64,000 nucleotides of DNA, from positions 26,678,879 to 26,742,878 of the forward strand of contig NC_060891.1 in assembly GCF_014805685.1 (NCBI RefSeq), written 5' to 3'. A program made the position numbers and the translations under genes. Below, piece by piece: positions 44,651 through 57,115 of this stretch (the first letter of the stretch is position 1; every line of letters starts with the position of its first letter). The notes under the pieces were generated by a model. The model searched no databases. It had not been told where the DNA came from and worked only from the letters and a program-made list of their open reading frames with translations. Origin of the DNA: Silurus meridionalis. Its lineage: Eukaryota > Chordata > Actinopteri > Siluriformes > Siluridae.

Positions 44651-45081
44651 GAAAAGGCTGATCCAGCACTTAGCAGCTACAATTACAGCTCTCTTTTAGC
44701 CATTTTGATTTCTTCCACAAAAATTTAATCCTCGATGATACACACTGCCTCTGACTGAAATGAAATATTTGTGAATATCATTTGTAATATTTATGTTTAT
44801 TTATGGCCTCAGTGGCATTCCATCCACAGCTAAATAAACGAAATTTTTATTGTCGTTTTTGTCCAATGATCAGATATTGGTGCACACAATTGATGCTACT
44901 TCTCACTCAAAACAAAAAAGATTAAATCATGTATCATTTAGACACGCCTCCTTTTGGGAAAACTCCACCCACTTTCTAAAACAAGGTTGCAATTTGTAAT
45001 GTTTGAGGACTGACTAGCAGGACAATTTAGTCGTTCGATCCTCATTACGTGCATAATTGAACTCCGAGTACATTGTGTACA

Positions 45082-45126
<45 letters not shown>

Positions 45127-45528
45127 TGTGAGAATATCATCCAATAGTATAGAAATCGATGCACATTTTAAATACAATGCTACATAGAGGTAGAAATGAT
45201 ACACAGTTGGCTTATGAAATGTGCAGCCTTGAGCTGTTTCCATAGTTTCCAGTGGACTAGGATGTAAAACACATACACACATGTATACACACACATTCAC
45301 ACACACATACACACACACCTCCATCCTCATTGGTGTTTATGTAGATATGGCAGTGTGTGTTTCTGGCTTGCATTCGCAGGTTTGCGTTTTGGAGATCAGC
45401 AACATTCTGAATTCAGTGTGTGGGTTGAGTTGGATTGGGTCTTCACACCATTCCCTACCACACACACACACACACACACACTATCTCTGCAGTGGAGCAC
45501 TAATATGAAAGAGGTAAATAAGAGAGTT

Positions 45529-45569
<41 letters not shown>

Positions 45570-45660
45570 GTGCTGGTATCAAAGTTATGCAAATTTGGTT
45601 TCGCGTTGATGAACGCTCTCACAAGACGGATGGAGAGGATCATAACCATGCATCTTTCTA

Positions 45661-45715
<55 letters not shown>

Positions 45716-46052
45716 GTAGAATTCATTTGCATCACTACATGATAGTGCTGTAATAAAACACAAACCTGTTTGTCAGATCGTGTGTGTGTGTGTGTGTTTG
45801 AGGGTTGAGGTTTGTTGTGATGAATAATATATGCTCTGTGGAGAAAACTGGGTAGTTATCTTCTCTTCTCTCAAACTCACTTGCAGTACAAATGTTCTCA
45901 CCGCTTGCCGCCAGGAGTGTCAGGTTGTGGGCGGGGCCATGGGCATGGTTATGAATCATTTTCTAAATACTAAAGGTGATGTTTTATCTGACATCTGATA
46001 CAAAAGTGACCACCATCATTACTGGCAAATAGACCACAGCTCCATCACTCAG
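44651..46052. other. Unassigned sequence with many microsatellites
   Basis: GT at about 45083-45125, CA at about 45459-45482, GA at about 45530-45568, CA at about 45668-45713, GT at about 45780-45800. Between them no gene is evident. Confidence 0.6.
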
Positions 46053-46330
46053 ATTACTGTTATAGAGACCACGCCTCCTTTACCTTTATTACTGTTATAG
46101 AGACCACGCCTCCTTAACCTTTATTACTGTTATAGAGACCACACCTCCTTAACCTTTATTACTGTTATAGATACCAAGCCTCCTTTACCTCGATTACTGT
46201 CATAGAGACCATGCCTCCTTTACTTTGATTGCTGTTATAGAGACCACGCCTCCTTTACTTTGATTGCTGTTATAGAGGCCACGCCTTCTTTACCTTGACT
46301 ATTTGTCTAGATGCCTTCTTCACCTTTACA
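46053..46330. repeat. 35-bp minisatellite
   Basis: A 35-base unit built on ATTACTGTTATAGAGACCAC and GCCTCCTTTACCTTT repeats about seven to eight times, the later units being more divergent. Confidence 0.9.
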
Positions 46331-47102
46331 ATTGGTATAAAGACATTACCTGAACTGATGGGATAGAGGCCACACCTCATTCACTTGCTGAAAGAGTTAA
46401 TTTGCTAAATAGGAATTCCGAGTTGAGGGTGTTTCCTTTGGTTTTTCTTAGTCGGAGTTTGGAAATTTATTTAATAATATATATAATAAAAGGATTATGG
46501 ATTTGAAACATGCTATAATCAGCTGAAGCTTCTATATGAGATATAAGATTTACTGTTTTTTTTCTACAGCTACTTGAAATTCACACCAGATCCTTCAAGT
46601 AAAGTGCATTGTGAAGACGTCAGTCAGACTACAGATCTGGCTGGAGAAGTTTTGGCAACTTACACAACGTTTTTTGTTTGAAGAGAGACAATAGAATACT
46701 TCCACCAAAAGCCACTCCACCTTTTCAGCCACACCACCTCCAGAGGTTCTGAGTAAACCCAATGTGTTTTCATGAACAATTCGTGCATTTTGACGACTCT
46801 TTAAAGTGACTCAGAAGATTGAGTCGTCTCAATGAGTGATTCATTTATTTTCTACTGGACGCGAATGAGCAAAGCATCGCAGAATAGAGTAGTTCATCTC
46901 TTAACTCTTCTAGTCCGAGTCGTTTGTTCTTTTGTCACGTGATCCCTATATATGCTATGCAGTGAATTATACGAGAAACGGAATTGAGTACTTCATCTCA
47001 TAAGTCAAGATATGTGAAGCTTATAATTCTGTTTATCATAATATGCCCTTAGCTGCATTGCCATACTTTTATTATTGGAATTATAGTCAAAGGTTCTGTA
47101 CT
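46331..47102. other. Unassigned sequence
   Basis: No gene or family was recognised. Words near 46790-46870 ('GACTCTTTAAAGTGACTCA') are AT-rich and unremarkable. Confidence 0.4.
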
Positions 47103-47513
47103 AGGTGGTATCAAAAAGTGTTGAGACTAGTTTGTAACAATCCAAAAGATCAACAGAACAGACCTTCATGAGTCAGCGTGCTAAAAGACATCATCCTGTG
47201 TATTTTGGGAGCTGGTGCTAATCTGACCACGTGCATGATGGATCCAGCAAGTTCTCCTCAAATGCAACCTCACGTCTGCACCCACCCTTTCCGCCAGATT
47301 TGGTTCCTGCGGACTTTTTCCTCTTTCCCGAATATCAAGATCCAGTTTAAAAAGTATGCAGTTTTGACACTTGTGAAAATCTATCGCGAATCGCAGAAGG
47401 TGCTTGACACGCTTCGAAAAGAAGACTTAAGGTGATAGTCTGTCAACGTAGATAAATAAAGTACTTTCTTGTAAACAGAGTGAGTCTCGAAACTTTTTAA
47501 TACCACCTCGACA
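47103..47513 (+). mobile_element. Mariner-type transposon, copy 2, deleted
   Basis: The left end GGTGGTATCAAAAAGTGTTG and the right end, reverse-complemented as GGTGGTATTAAAAAGTTTCG, are inverted. Plus-strand coding text at about 47260-47430 reads 'VPADFFLFPNIKIQFKK' and 'YRESQKVLDTLRKEDLR', the last part of a mariner transposase, with the final catalytic Asp of the PADFF motif kept. The catalytic N-terminal two thirds are gone, leaving about 410 bases. Copy 1 lies at 28237-29390 in the opposite orientation. Confidence 0.8.
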
Positions 47514-48699
47514 TGTTGGGGATCTGCTTATTGAAAATGTCACATTTTATTTTATTTCTGATTGAAGGAACGAAAACACTACTGTATAACTGATAATGGT
47601 GTGGCGTATATTGTGTATTTATTCATGTAATGCCTCCATTTTTGTTTTGCCGTTAGTCCTCATCTTTGTATGTCTTTCCACATGTCTCCACTTTTCTTGT
47701 CTCCACTTACTGGTTTATTTTATCCTGTATTTCTGTTATCGATGTTTTTACCGCAAAATAACTCATTCAGTTTGCTGCCATTACCAAGTCGTTCCATGTT
47801 TTATGGTTGTCCCGGTTTCTCGTCCTTTTTTGGTTTCTTGTTCCACACTATTTTTCCTGTGTAACATTGTTACGAAATCGTCCAAACGTTGCCTTTTCCA
47901 TGTTTAATTTAAATTTTTTTAGCTGGATTGTTTGGCCTTTCTAATAATAAATTGTTCTTACTCAACATTTACTTCTGCTGTCGGGCGTTCCTCGAATTAG
48001 GTGACAGAAATGTTGGTAAAGAAACAAATTTTACCTCAGAAAAAGATGTTATGATGACCTTCAGGGGAATATTTCATCCTAAATATTACATAAACAATCG
48101 AATATCAGCAATATAATAAATATTTTATCCATTATTATTGATGAACACATCATATACACATCATACACATTTTATTCACCTCAGTGAGCTGCCGAAGAAC
48201 AACAATGTGAAGGTTTGGAACATCTGGATTATCTTTTTTTCACTCGCGCTCACTCTCTCACACATCCATGCATTAGATCTGGTTGATGAAGTGCACTCTA
48301 TAACCATCACTCAGGTCCAAAAGGCTGCTAATGAACGAAGCTCATCTCTACGTTGATTTATTTGGAAGGTTGCAAGCTTGCAACCCTTCATTTGTCATGA
48401 TGTCACGGCGCCAGATGTTGACTAAACATCGTAAAACAGGGACATTTTCTGCGCCGGAAGCTGTATAATGAGACAGATGGGGGAAGGGGGTGGGGCGTAA
48501 TTAAAGCAGACGTGTTGCTTAAATGTTTTTTATTCGGATGAAAAACATTTGTTTTTTGCTTCGTTATTTGGTACGAGTCAGCAAGCAGGAGATGCCGAGA
48601 GACCTTTGTAATGTAAGTGATAATCCAGTTGTTGGTGTGAGGTGTTCCAGGATGTTGGTGCATAATGTGGAGGTGAAGCATCACCTTATACCATGGGGT
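47514..48699. other. Unassigned sequence
   Basis: A run of overlapping short frames at 47596-47907 has Cys/Leu/Phe-rich text but no domain, signal peptide pattern or splice context. Nothing else was recognised. Confidence 0.4.
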
Positions 48700-49000
48700 T
48701 CCAAACAATGGCCCGTGGGCCAAATATTTGTTCCCACATTTGGACAGCCCCCTGAACAATTCCAGAAACTAATTTTGAATATGTTTTACTAATATCATAT
48801 CTGTATTTGATACTAAGGTTTGCTTTCAAACTAAAATGTCCTTTAGTTATTTATAGAGGTCGAAGCACCGATAATTGATCGCTAAAACTCTCAAAAATCT
48901 ATACCGATAGTTTTTCCGGCTTCCGGTCTGCTGCCATAATAAGAGCGGCCTCTAGAGGCGCATCTCTGATGCCACATGCTGTTTGTTTTTACATGAGACT
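48700..49000. repeat. Dispersed repeat R2, copy B
   Basis: Begins 'GGTTCCAAACAATGGCCCGT' with 'GGGCCAAATATTTG', a word order seen at the ends of some hAT elements. It shares 'ATTGATCGCTAAAACTCT' and 'TTCCGGTCTGCTGCCAT' with copy A at 38936-39210. Confidence 0.5.
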
Positions 49001-49274
49001 GATTATTATTATTTATATTTTTTATTTATTATTATTTATTATTTAAATATATTCCTATTTATTCCATTTATTCCACTCCGGGCCGTGTGATTTTCTGTTA
49101 AAGTCCGTCCCCCATTAAAGAAAGGAACAATTATGTGACTCTTAGAATATAGTTTCACAATAAGTAACACTTCATTTTCCTCAATTATATTATATACGGC
49201 TCGTTACAGCTACAATTCTGATGCTCCGAATCACACCCGGAGATAAAGTAGTGCCATCAGATTACATTTTATTC

Positions 49275-49790
49275 ACATATACACAATACAGAAAGGAAAA
49301 AAGTTTGTGGACGCCAGAGCAAAAGATAGGTATGTACTTTTTTGAAAAATCCCAATCCATAAACTATTCACTGGGATACACAGCAAGTCAGAAGATATTT
49401 CAGGCCCTGCAAAACCTTTTGTAAATACATGACCATATGTATTTGCTTTGCGAACATCCATTCACCACCCCACTCTTTTGGGAAGATGTTGCACTAGATT
49501 TTGTGGAGATTTGTGGCGACTCATTCAACTACAAGGGTGGTAGTAATGTCAGTCAGGTACTAATGCAGGTGAGAAGGTGAGGAGGCCTGGGGTGCAGTCA
49601 GCATTCACATTCATTACGTTCATTAAGGTTCGAGCTCTCCAGAAGAGATCTTCCAAATCATGTAAAACAGATCTTCATGGAGCTGGTTTTGTGCACAGGA
49701 GCCTTGTCATGCTGGAACAGGTTTGGGTCTTGTAGTTGAAGTGAAGCAAAAATGTCAGGTGTAATCTTTCACGTTTTATTTTTTTAAACT
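49275..49790 (+). mobile_element. Tc1-like family T copy
   Basis: 'AAAAAGTTTGTGGACGCC', 'CTCTTTTGGGAAGATGTTGC', 'GGAGGCCTGGGGTGCAGTC', 'CAGATCTTCATGGAGCTGG' and 'CCTTGTCATGCTGGAACAGG' appear in family order. Right terminus not found. Confidence 0.7.
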
Positions 49791-50309
49791 AAAACAGTGC
49801 ACCAATTTTATTAGCGAGCGTACGCTTATAGCACTATAGTAGCAGCGTGACATCCCCGAGCTACTGTTCCTCCCTCCGCTGGCTTACTCATTCCCGTCCC
49901 TGTCTATTTGTTCTCGATCAGCTCCATGGGAGTTGTTCTGGCTCTGTGAGAGCTTTTGTGGGATATGAGTCAGAAAAGAAAAACCTTGCTGCTTTTATAC
50001 TGAGAGGAAATACGGCCATATTAGGTCCCAATAAACAAATAATACCAGGCCGTGGAGATGGCGGAACGAGAAGGAATGAAATGTGTGACAGGTTTAATAT
50101 GAGAGTGATCAGACTGATCGCAGACTGGAGGCGGATTATATTTATATATATAGAGACAATAACTTCAGCAACTGATTAGAGTAAATGAGTTCTGGTTGAC
50201 ATTTTAAGGAGAATGTGACAAAAGGCTTACTTGTAGAAATATATGTGATTAAGTAGATGATTTTGTCGAAAAATCAAAAATTACATATTTTTATATCATG
50301 AAGAAAAAG
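49791..50309. other. Unassigned, possibly unique sequence
   Basis: Contains the 110-codon frame at 49847-50179. The peptide shows no known motif; base composition looks non-repetitive. It could be a conserved non-coding element, but nothing in the window tests that. Confidence 0.35.
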
Positions 50310-50420
50310 TAGTAGCTGAGTGGTTAAGACTCTGGGTTACTGATCAGAAGGTTGAAGTTGAGCTTTAAGTATTGCCCCCTTTTTGGCCCCTGAGCAAGGC
50401 CCTTAACCATCTGTTTATTT
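50310..50420 (+). mobile_element. SINE family S, 5' and middle part
   Basis: 'AGTAGCTGAGTGGTTAAGAC', 'GGGTTACTGATCAGAAGGTT' and 'GGCCCCTGAGCAAGGCCCTT' follow family S order; the tail is absent. Confidence 0.7.
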
Positions 50421-51627
50421 CACAAAAGCAGTTTTATTCTGAAATATAAAGCACTATTAGCAAAATGTATTTCCAATAAAACAAAGCAGTAGACTAAACA
50501 CAGGGCTGTATGAGTCCAGTCCCGAGATGCGTTCTGTATTGAGCTGGGCTTGTCTTAGACTTAATGGGATTTGTAATATATATGTGTGTGTGTATGTATG
50601 CTCATAGGCGCATCGGCATAACAGTTAACGCTGTGACGTATCGATTTCAAAAAGTGTGCATTGGATACGAGTTGACATTTGTATCACGATGCACGTATTT
50701 TTAAACACATTTGCATCGGTAAAAACCTATTTATTTAAATGTAGGGTGTAAAATTTAAGGCTATAAATGATGTACTACAACTTTAAATAAGATCTGAAAC
50801 TGGTGCCACAAAAACATTGATTTGGAATCGCGGGAAAGAACAGTCTGTGTCTTTGTGAGAGTGTACAATAGATAGAGAGATGAGATGCACTGTTCAATCT
50901 GCTGTGGCTAAGTTGAGTTTTACCTTACGATGTTTAAGAAACCAAGCGTTATGATTATAATCATCCGAGCTCCTTGTTGGTGTCCGAACCGCAGTGGTGA
51001 TCAACTGATCGGCAGAACAAAACCCACCAAAGCACATTACATATATATGTAAAGTCCATATATATATATATTTATATATATGTTATCTGGACAGTAACAC
51101 AGTCTAAACTTGAGGGCTTGAATACTTCAGTACCTCTTTCCAGAATGCAGGAGGGTGAAAAGTAGGTGTGAAGGATGTGTCGTCGTCCACAAAGGTAGGT
51201 TTAATTACACAGCATGTGGTATAAATGTCCATGATGGAGGAAAGTAAGACACTGATTATCCTTTTCGCTATTCAATGTATGTTCTGGGGTCTGGCTCTCT
51301 GATATAAGCACTGATGCAGAGTAATGAGGATTTGAGGACATCCTATACACATGGGTGAAATCAAGTTTGTGGCGAATAAAATATGACAGGAAAAGACAAG
51401 TGTCCCAATACTTTTTCTCCTTGTAGTGTGTAACCCATAACAATACAGTGGATATTAAGTGTAATAAACTCAACAGAGTTTGAATAGGACCTTGGTTCAG
51501 CTCTAGGAGGACTTAGAAATAAACAAGGTTTCGGCCAATTATAATTAACCAAGTAATAGCCGGCAAATTTTTACAATTTTATAATTTTACAATTATAAAA
51601 TATTTTTACAATATCATGCTGAGGAGG
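50421..51627. other. Unassigned sequence, partly family T scrap
   Basis: About 51400-51425 reads 'AAGTGTCCCAATACTTTTTC', the terminus of family T in inverted form. An AT-rich (TATA) patch lies at about 51040-51085. No gene. Confidence 0.45.
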
Positions 51628-51860
51628 GTTCCCTGGTGGTCTAGTGGTTAGGATGCGGCGCTCTCACCGCTGCGGCCCGGGTTGGATTCCAACTAGGGTT
51701 GCACAAGTCAGTGCACTCTTAGTGCCGGTCCCAGGCCCGGATAAATGGGGAGGGTTGCGTTAGGAAGGGCATCCAGCGTAAAACATGTGCCAAATTAAAC
51801 ATGCGGATCATGAATACGGATAATCCACTGTGACCCCTAATGGGAGAAGCCAAAAGAAAG
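51628..51860 (+). mobile_element. tRNA-Glu-derived SINE with RTE-like body, copy 2
   Basis: Starts GGTTCCCTGGTGGTCTAGTG, a nearly complete tRNA-Glu 5' half, with 'GGCCCGGGTTGGATTCC' as B box. The body 'CACTCTTAGTGCCGGTCCCA' and 'GGAAGGGCATCCAGCGTAAA' is the RTE leader. It ends 'GTGACCCCTAATGGGAGAAG', the RTE 3' end. It is the plus-strand sister of the copy at 989-1214. Confidence 0.85.
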
Positions 51861-52060
51861 TAGGAGAATGCTGAGGATGGAGCCACCAGGAAGGAGGAAA
51901 AGAGGAAGTTAAAGGAGGAGGTTTATGGATGTGGTGAAGGAAGACATGCAGTTAGTTGGTTTGAAAGAGGCAGATGTAGAGGACAGGGGGGTGTGGAGAC
52001 GGATAATCCACTGTGGAGACCCCTAATGGGAGAAGCCGAAAAAAGAAGGAGAAGAAGACG
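51861..52060 (+). mobile_element. RTE-type LINE, copy 8 (3' end only)
   Basis: Directly abuts the SINE: 'GTAGGAGAATGCTGAGGATG' to 'GGAGACGGATAATCCACTGT', then 'CCCCTAATGGGAGAAGCCGA' and an AAG-rich tail. It encodes the end of the LINE protein without start. Confidence 0.85.
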
Positions 52061-53114
52061 ACACAAAAAAAGAAAATTTTAAATAAACAGTTTTGACAAT
52101 TGTAATAAATACACAACGGTCTGGCTCACACGCAACACTATGAACAAAATAAAAAAGAGTTCGATATCGTGGCCGAAGAATTATGCGAAATCCAGAACAG
52201 AGTCCAAAACAGAGTCTCAATAGACTTTCTGGCTCTTTGTGTGCATGTGTAAAGAAAAATGTCAATGAATGTCAATGTGTGCAAAGGCCTGTGTGTTACT
52301 TTCTACCCGGGTAGCGTGTGTATTTGAGATCTCAGATCTCAGCTGTAAAGTTCAACGGATCGGAGTTGAATCACGACGATTTTTTTATAGAACCGTCGTT
52401 CAGGGATCTGGTTCGTTATTCGAACGTGGATCGCACAAGCAGAATCATTGTTTAAAAAAGAAATCTACACACAACAATGAAGTAACAACAAATAGTTTTT
52501 TACAATCTCAAAACTGAAATGTAGCTGCACAAAATGTCCATGAGTGTGAATGCTAATCCGGCACGTGCCACATTAATGGATATAATCTTTCTAATACACA
52601 TTAAAGTATATTATTACGTGACATATATCACTGTAAAGATTTTTCCCACCAACTTCCATTTACAGACTCATGGATGATGTAATCATTCAACCAGCGTTGT
52701 ACACAAGTAAATTAACTTTACACCGATTTGACCTTCCTAACAAAATGACCTTTTAAATATCAAATTAAACTCTGATTGTTTTTTGTTATAACATAAAGAC
52801 AAAAATAAATGTCAAATTCTCAAAGTAATGCAAAAAAAATCATCGACCGTTCTCTTTGTTTGCCATGCTAGCATGGATTAGCAACCTCATGCTAGCATGT
52901 TCAGCTAACTTCCTTGTCTGAATTTTATTTTATCGACTCTCTCACAGTCCTTCTAGTGGTGACATCACAACATTGCACCAAACATACAGAAGTTCATTAG
53001 TGCTTTAAAACCCAAAATGAGTTGCAAAGAGAATTTCCTAGAAACAAAAAATCAATGTACCATTCAAAGAGGTTACAAGTGCATTTAATCTGATTAATTA
53101 TAGTTACGTTTAAA
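52061..53114. other. Unassigned AT-rich sequence
   Basis: No gene or clear dispersed repeat. The 80-codon minus-strand frame (52023-52265) and the 82-codon plus-strand frame (52269-52517) lack motifs. Confidence 0.45.
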
Positions 53115-53124
53115 GTACTTGAAC

Positions 53125-53326
53125 TTCTTCTTTTGGCTGCTTCTCTTTTACCGGTCACTACAGCAGATCATCCGTCTTCATTTCACCCTGTCCTCCACGT
53201 CTGCCTCTTTAAACCAAACACCTGCATGTCTTCCCTCACCACATCCACAAACCCCCTCCTTGGCTTTCATAGATCCCTCCTGCCTGGTGGCTTCATCCAC
53301 ATTGTTCTTCTACTGATAAGTGTAAT
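53125..53326 (-). mobile_element. RTE-type LINE, copy 9 (3' end only)
   Basis: Minus strand; 'TTCTTCTTTTGGCTGCTTCT' is the tail and 'CACAGCAGATCATCC'-like text the 3' end. Flanked by a 10-bp repeat GTACTTGAAC (53115-53124, 53327-53336), so this is a 5'-truncated insertion and both breakpoints are visible. Confidence 0.85.
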
Positions 53327-53460
53327 GTACTTGAACAAGGGGGTAAAATTAATGGGAAGTGACAAATCTGTGTAAAATCTATAGACTTAAAGTGGAAATG
53401 TTGATTTGTGAAAGTTTGCCTCTGGGTGATTTTAGATCTTTGTAGACTCTGGTAGCTAAC

Positions 53461-53715
53461 TTCAATTCAGTTCATTTTTATTTGTAGAGAACTTTTAACA
53501 ATGGAGATTGTCTTAAAGTGGCTTTACAGAGATACAGCAGTTACAATAGAAGTTTGTTTCTTATCATTGATTACAAGTTTTTCCCTAAGGAGTGAACCAG
53601 TGGTGACTGCGGCGAGGAAAAACTCCCCGAGACCACTCATTAAGAAGAAACCTTGAGAGGAACCAGACTTAAAAGGGAACCCATTCTCATCTTCAACACC
53701 GAATGTCCATTCATA
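53461..53715 (+). repeat. Interspersed repeat family R1, copy C
   Basis: The longest copy: 'TTCAATTCAGTTCATTTTTA', 'CTTTTAACAATGGAGATTG', 'GCGGCGAGGAAAAACTCC', 'CCTTGAGAGGAACCAGACTT', 'CCGAATGTCCATTCATAAC'. The same order as copy A at 693-905. Confidence 0.65.
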
Positions 53716-54995
53716 ACAGCTCCAACATTGTTGACATGTTCAGTAGTAAATGCATATCAGAAAAGAGCAGGTCGGAGTGGAAAGGGACAGAAGCACTGCT
53801 CGCTGTTACCTCAGGAGCTTGATTGTATTAGTATTAAAGTATTATAACAGTTATAAAGATTTAAGATTGAAATATGGGTCAATAAGTCATTAAGTCATTA
53901 GTCATTAAAGGGGTGTATGGGATTAGGTGTGGAATCGGACTCTTGATTGACGAACATAAACTGAGATGAGCAGGTTTTAAACTCGTTGCTCACCTTCTAT
54001 GTCTGTTTTCATGCTAGCTTTCAGCGAGAGAGGGTTAGATAGATGAGAGCTTATCTCTGAATCCACTCACCCCACTGTCATAATGGCCGTTTTGGCATTT
54101 CTTGAAAGCATTCGTCATCGGCTTTATCTAGAATCACTCTGTCATTCCTGTAATCCACTGTCACAATACTGTCTCTAATACACCAGATATCAGTGAACAG
54201 GATGCTGTGTTGTGTCAGAGTCCATAGTGCCAGCCTTCAATATCATTTAAGCCTGGGGAATGATTCAGGGAGCGTTTGGGTTTCAATCAATTGGCATGAT
54301 GGTTAATCACCAAATACGCTAACATGACTGTTCAGCTGACTTAATCCCTTATCGAGACGTTTAACTAAGAACGAAAGCAGTTGATGACCTGACCAAATTC
54401 TGAAAAGAACGAACTCTTCAATTGTGTATTCCCCCTCCCCCGAGATAAATGATTGCCACCTTCCCGAAATGAAGCGCCGCATGAGGTGACCCTGATAGAT
54501 GCTTGCTGAATGTTTAATTTGATGTTTTCGCACCTGTCAAAAACGCCCAAGAGCAAAGTACGAAACACAGGAGAGAGCTTACTGCACCGAAACCTAAAAA
54601 AAAAAATATGACAAGGATTCAATTCTGGTTTGTTGAGCCATTCATGACAGGAGGAGGATAAAGTCATTGACTCAGGGACACGCTGCAGCCTTGTAGGTCA
54701 TTAGATAGATTACAAGGTCAATTCATATTGCACTGGGATATAACAGAGTTCCTCCAGTAAGATGGTGCTGAGATGTTTAGCTGTGTGGACCATTGAAAGA
54801 TCCTTGATTTCTGAGCGAATGAATGACCATGAACTTGAGGTTCCTGTAGAAGGATGGCGTATGACGGTGACGTTAATCGCGTATGCTGTGCCATATCATG
54901 CATTCGTGACTTTTTTGTAAATCTTAGCGTGCACAAGAAGATACAGAATGCAGGAGAGTTTTATTTCCTCTCACGCTTCTCCACATTTTATACTG
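53716..54995. other. Unassigned, possibly unique sequence
   Basis: From about 54060 to 54720 the text is balanced in composition and free of recognised repeats. Frames at 54303-54533 and 54365-54667 (minus) have no motifs. It is a candidate conserved non-coding segment only by absence of repeat signatures. Confidence 0.35.
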
Positions 54996-55860
54996 TAGAG
55001 CTGCGAGATATGGAGCAAAGATTGTGGACACCTCACCTGACCATAAAATGTGCTTTTTTGAACCTCCTAGTTTCTATTTGCTGTTATGATAACCTCGACT
55101 CTTCTGGCAAGATGTTCCACTTGAATTTGTGTGCTTGGGAAGATCCCAAAGTTTTTCAATATGGCTGAAGGCAGAGCTCTAGAAGAGACCACTCGAGATC
55201 TTCCACTCCTACCCATGTAAAGCATATGGAGCTCATAGAAAAGCATATGGATTATCAGCATTAAACATTCTACAGGCACTAATGCACTCCTATACCATCA
55301 GAGATACTGCTTTTTGAACTGAATGCTGATAACAAGCCGGATGGTCCCTCTCCTCTTTAGTCCAGAGGACATAGTGTAAATGGTTTACGAGAAGAAATAA
55401 AAATTTCGAACACAGAAAAGTTTTGCCTCGTTTTGCGTTTAAATGAGCTTTGGCCCAGAGTGGATTGCGGCATTTCTGCATCATGTTCATGCATGTCTGT
55501 CTTTCTTCTTTGCATGGTAGAGAGTTAACCTTTGGATGACATGGCAAACTGTGTTCACAGACAGTGATTTCTGGAGGTGTTAATGAGCACATGCAGTAAT
55601 TCCCATTTCAGAATCATGAGTGTTTAAAATTGCCTGAGGGCCCGAAGATCACGGCCTTCCAATATTGTTTTACATATCTTCATCGAGCTGGCTTTGTGCA
55701 CAGGGACATTTTAATGCTGGAACAGATTTGGGCCTTGTAGTTCAAGTAATGGGAAAATTTCACATCCAATCTCCCACATCCAAAACAGTGTGAACCACAA
55801 ATGGCTGGTAATGTCAGGTGTCCCAGTACTTCTTGTCTTATACATGAGTAGCGAGCATTT
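54996..55860 (+). mobile_element. Tc1-like family T, split copy
   Basis: Left half 'GGACACCTCACCTGACCATA', 'TCTTCTGGCAAGATGTTCCA'. Right half from about 55675: 'CTTCATCGAGCTGGCTTTGT', 'TTTTAATGCTGGAACAG' and 'AGGTGTCCCAGTACTTCTTG', the right terminus. The middle (about 55300-55665) belongs to another element, so this copy is interrupted. Confidence 0.65.
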
Positions 55861-57115
55861 AGCATTCAGTGGTTGAGTCACAATGTAACATTTTGTTTAA
55901 AAACTAAACCCTACTTCTCCAGAGGATGTTCATGGGTCTTGAGTTTACTAAAAGTGGCTGCTATACAGTGGTTGGTCAGATTTTTGGGTTTTAGTAGCTC
56001 TGAAAAGGGTGCTGCTGTTTTTCACTCAGTAACTGGCATGTCTTTCTGAGTTCATGCCACTTGGGTGCGAATGAATGCCAACACTATGCTGCCTGCCAAT
56101 TTACAGTTAAAAATCATTATTATGATTTCTGGGTCATTCTGGGACACGTTATCCCAAGGTCAGCTAGCGATTGGAGCTTTTATTTATAGAGAAACAGTAT
56201 TGGCTTTGGTTTTCCCTCAAAATCATTTGTTATCTAAATATATATTTGCATATATCTTTTTTCAGATTTACTCCAACAACTCTTCACTTTTCTACTCACA
56301 TAATGGGGCACCTCAATTTTCCAACCATATGTGGTTCCTCCCCAAACTATTAGCACAAAGTTTTTAAATGCATTTCTAACAAATGCAGGATTCTAGCTGA
56401 TCAACAGTTCTGGGTCTCCTTTGTTGTGTTTTTCATATCATGATTTGCCTTAGTAAACTAAGTTTAAATGAGCTTTTGCCCAGAGAGGGTGCTGGTGTTT
56501 CATGTTCAAGCATTAAAGACATTGATTTCTGAAGGTTCCTGACCCCACGCAGTGATTTCCATTCCAGAATTATAACTGTTTCTAATGCAGTGCCGCCTGA
56601 GGGCCCGAAGATCACACAGAACTTTTGATAATATTATGTACTGTATAATGATAAAATATTCAACTGTTTTGCAATTTGATGTTGAGGAACATTATCCTGA
56701 AATGTTAATTATTCCACAATTTGTAGACAGTCTTTCAGAGAATGGTGAAGCTCCACCCATCTTTACTTCTGAGTCTCTACTTAAAAGATATTTTCTACTT
56801 AAAAGATACACTATTTAATCCCAATCATTTTACTGACCTGCTGTCAATTAGCCTCATTAGTTGCAAAATGTTTCTACAACTGTATAATTTTAATATCACT
56901 TAATTTTTCCAGAATTGTGTTGCCTCATTCCAACTTTCGAGACGTGTTGCAGCCATCAAAATTAAAATGACCTTATTTCTTCATTAGAATTTTAACATTT
57001 GGTATTCTTTTCTGTTCTATTATGAATAAAATATGGTTTTATGAGATTTTCAAATCATTGCATTCTGGTTTATTTACATTATACACAGCGTGCCAACTGG
57101 AATTGAGGTTGTCGT
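55315..57115. mobile_element. Degenerate DNA transposon remnants
   Basis: 'CCTCTTTAGTCCAGAGGACA' and 'GCCTGAGGGCCCGAAGATCA' occur at about 55350 and 55640, and the latter again at about 56595. The right side near 57060-57110 reads 'TTTATTTACATTATACACAG' with 'CCAACTGGAATTGAGGTTG', a style of terminus common in fish DNA elements. It holds the family T right half at 55675-55860, so the edges and nesting are uncertain. No transposase. Confidence 0.4.

Noticed and set aside
47596..47907. 103-codon Cys/Leu-rich frame as a membrane protein
   Set aside because: T-rich composition explains the hydrophobic text; overlaps another random frame.
49847..50179. 110-codon frame as a possible exon
   Set aside because: No domain, no convincing splice sites read by eye, and no neighbour exon; kept only as unassigned DNA.
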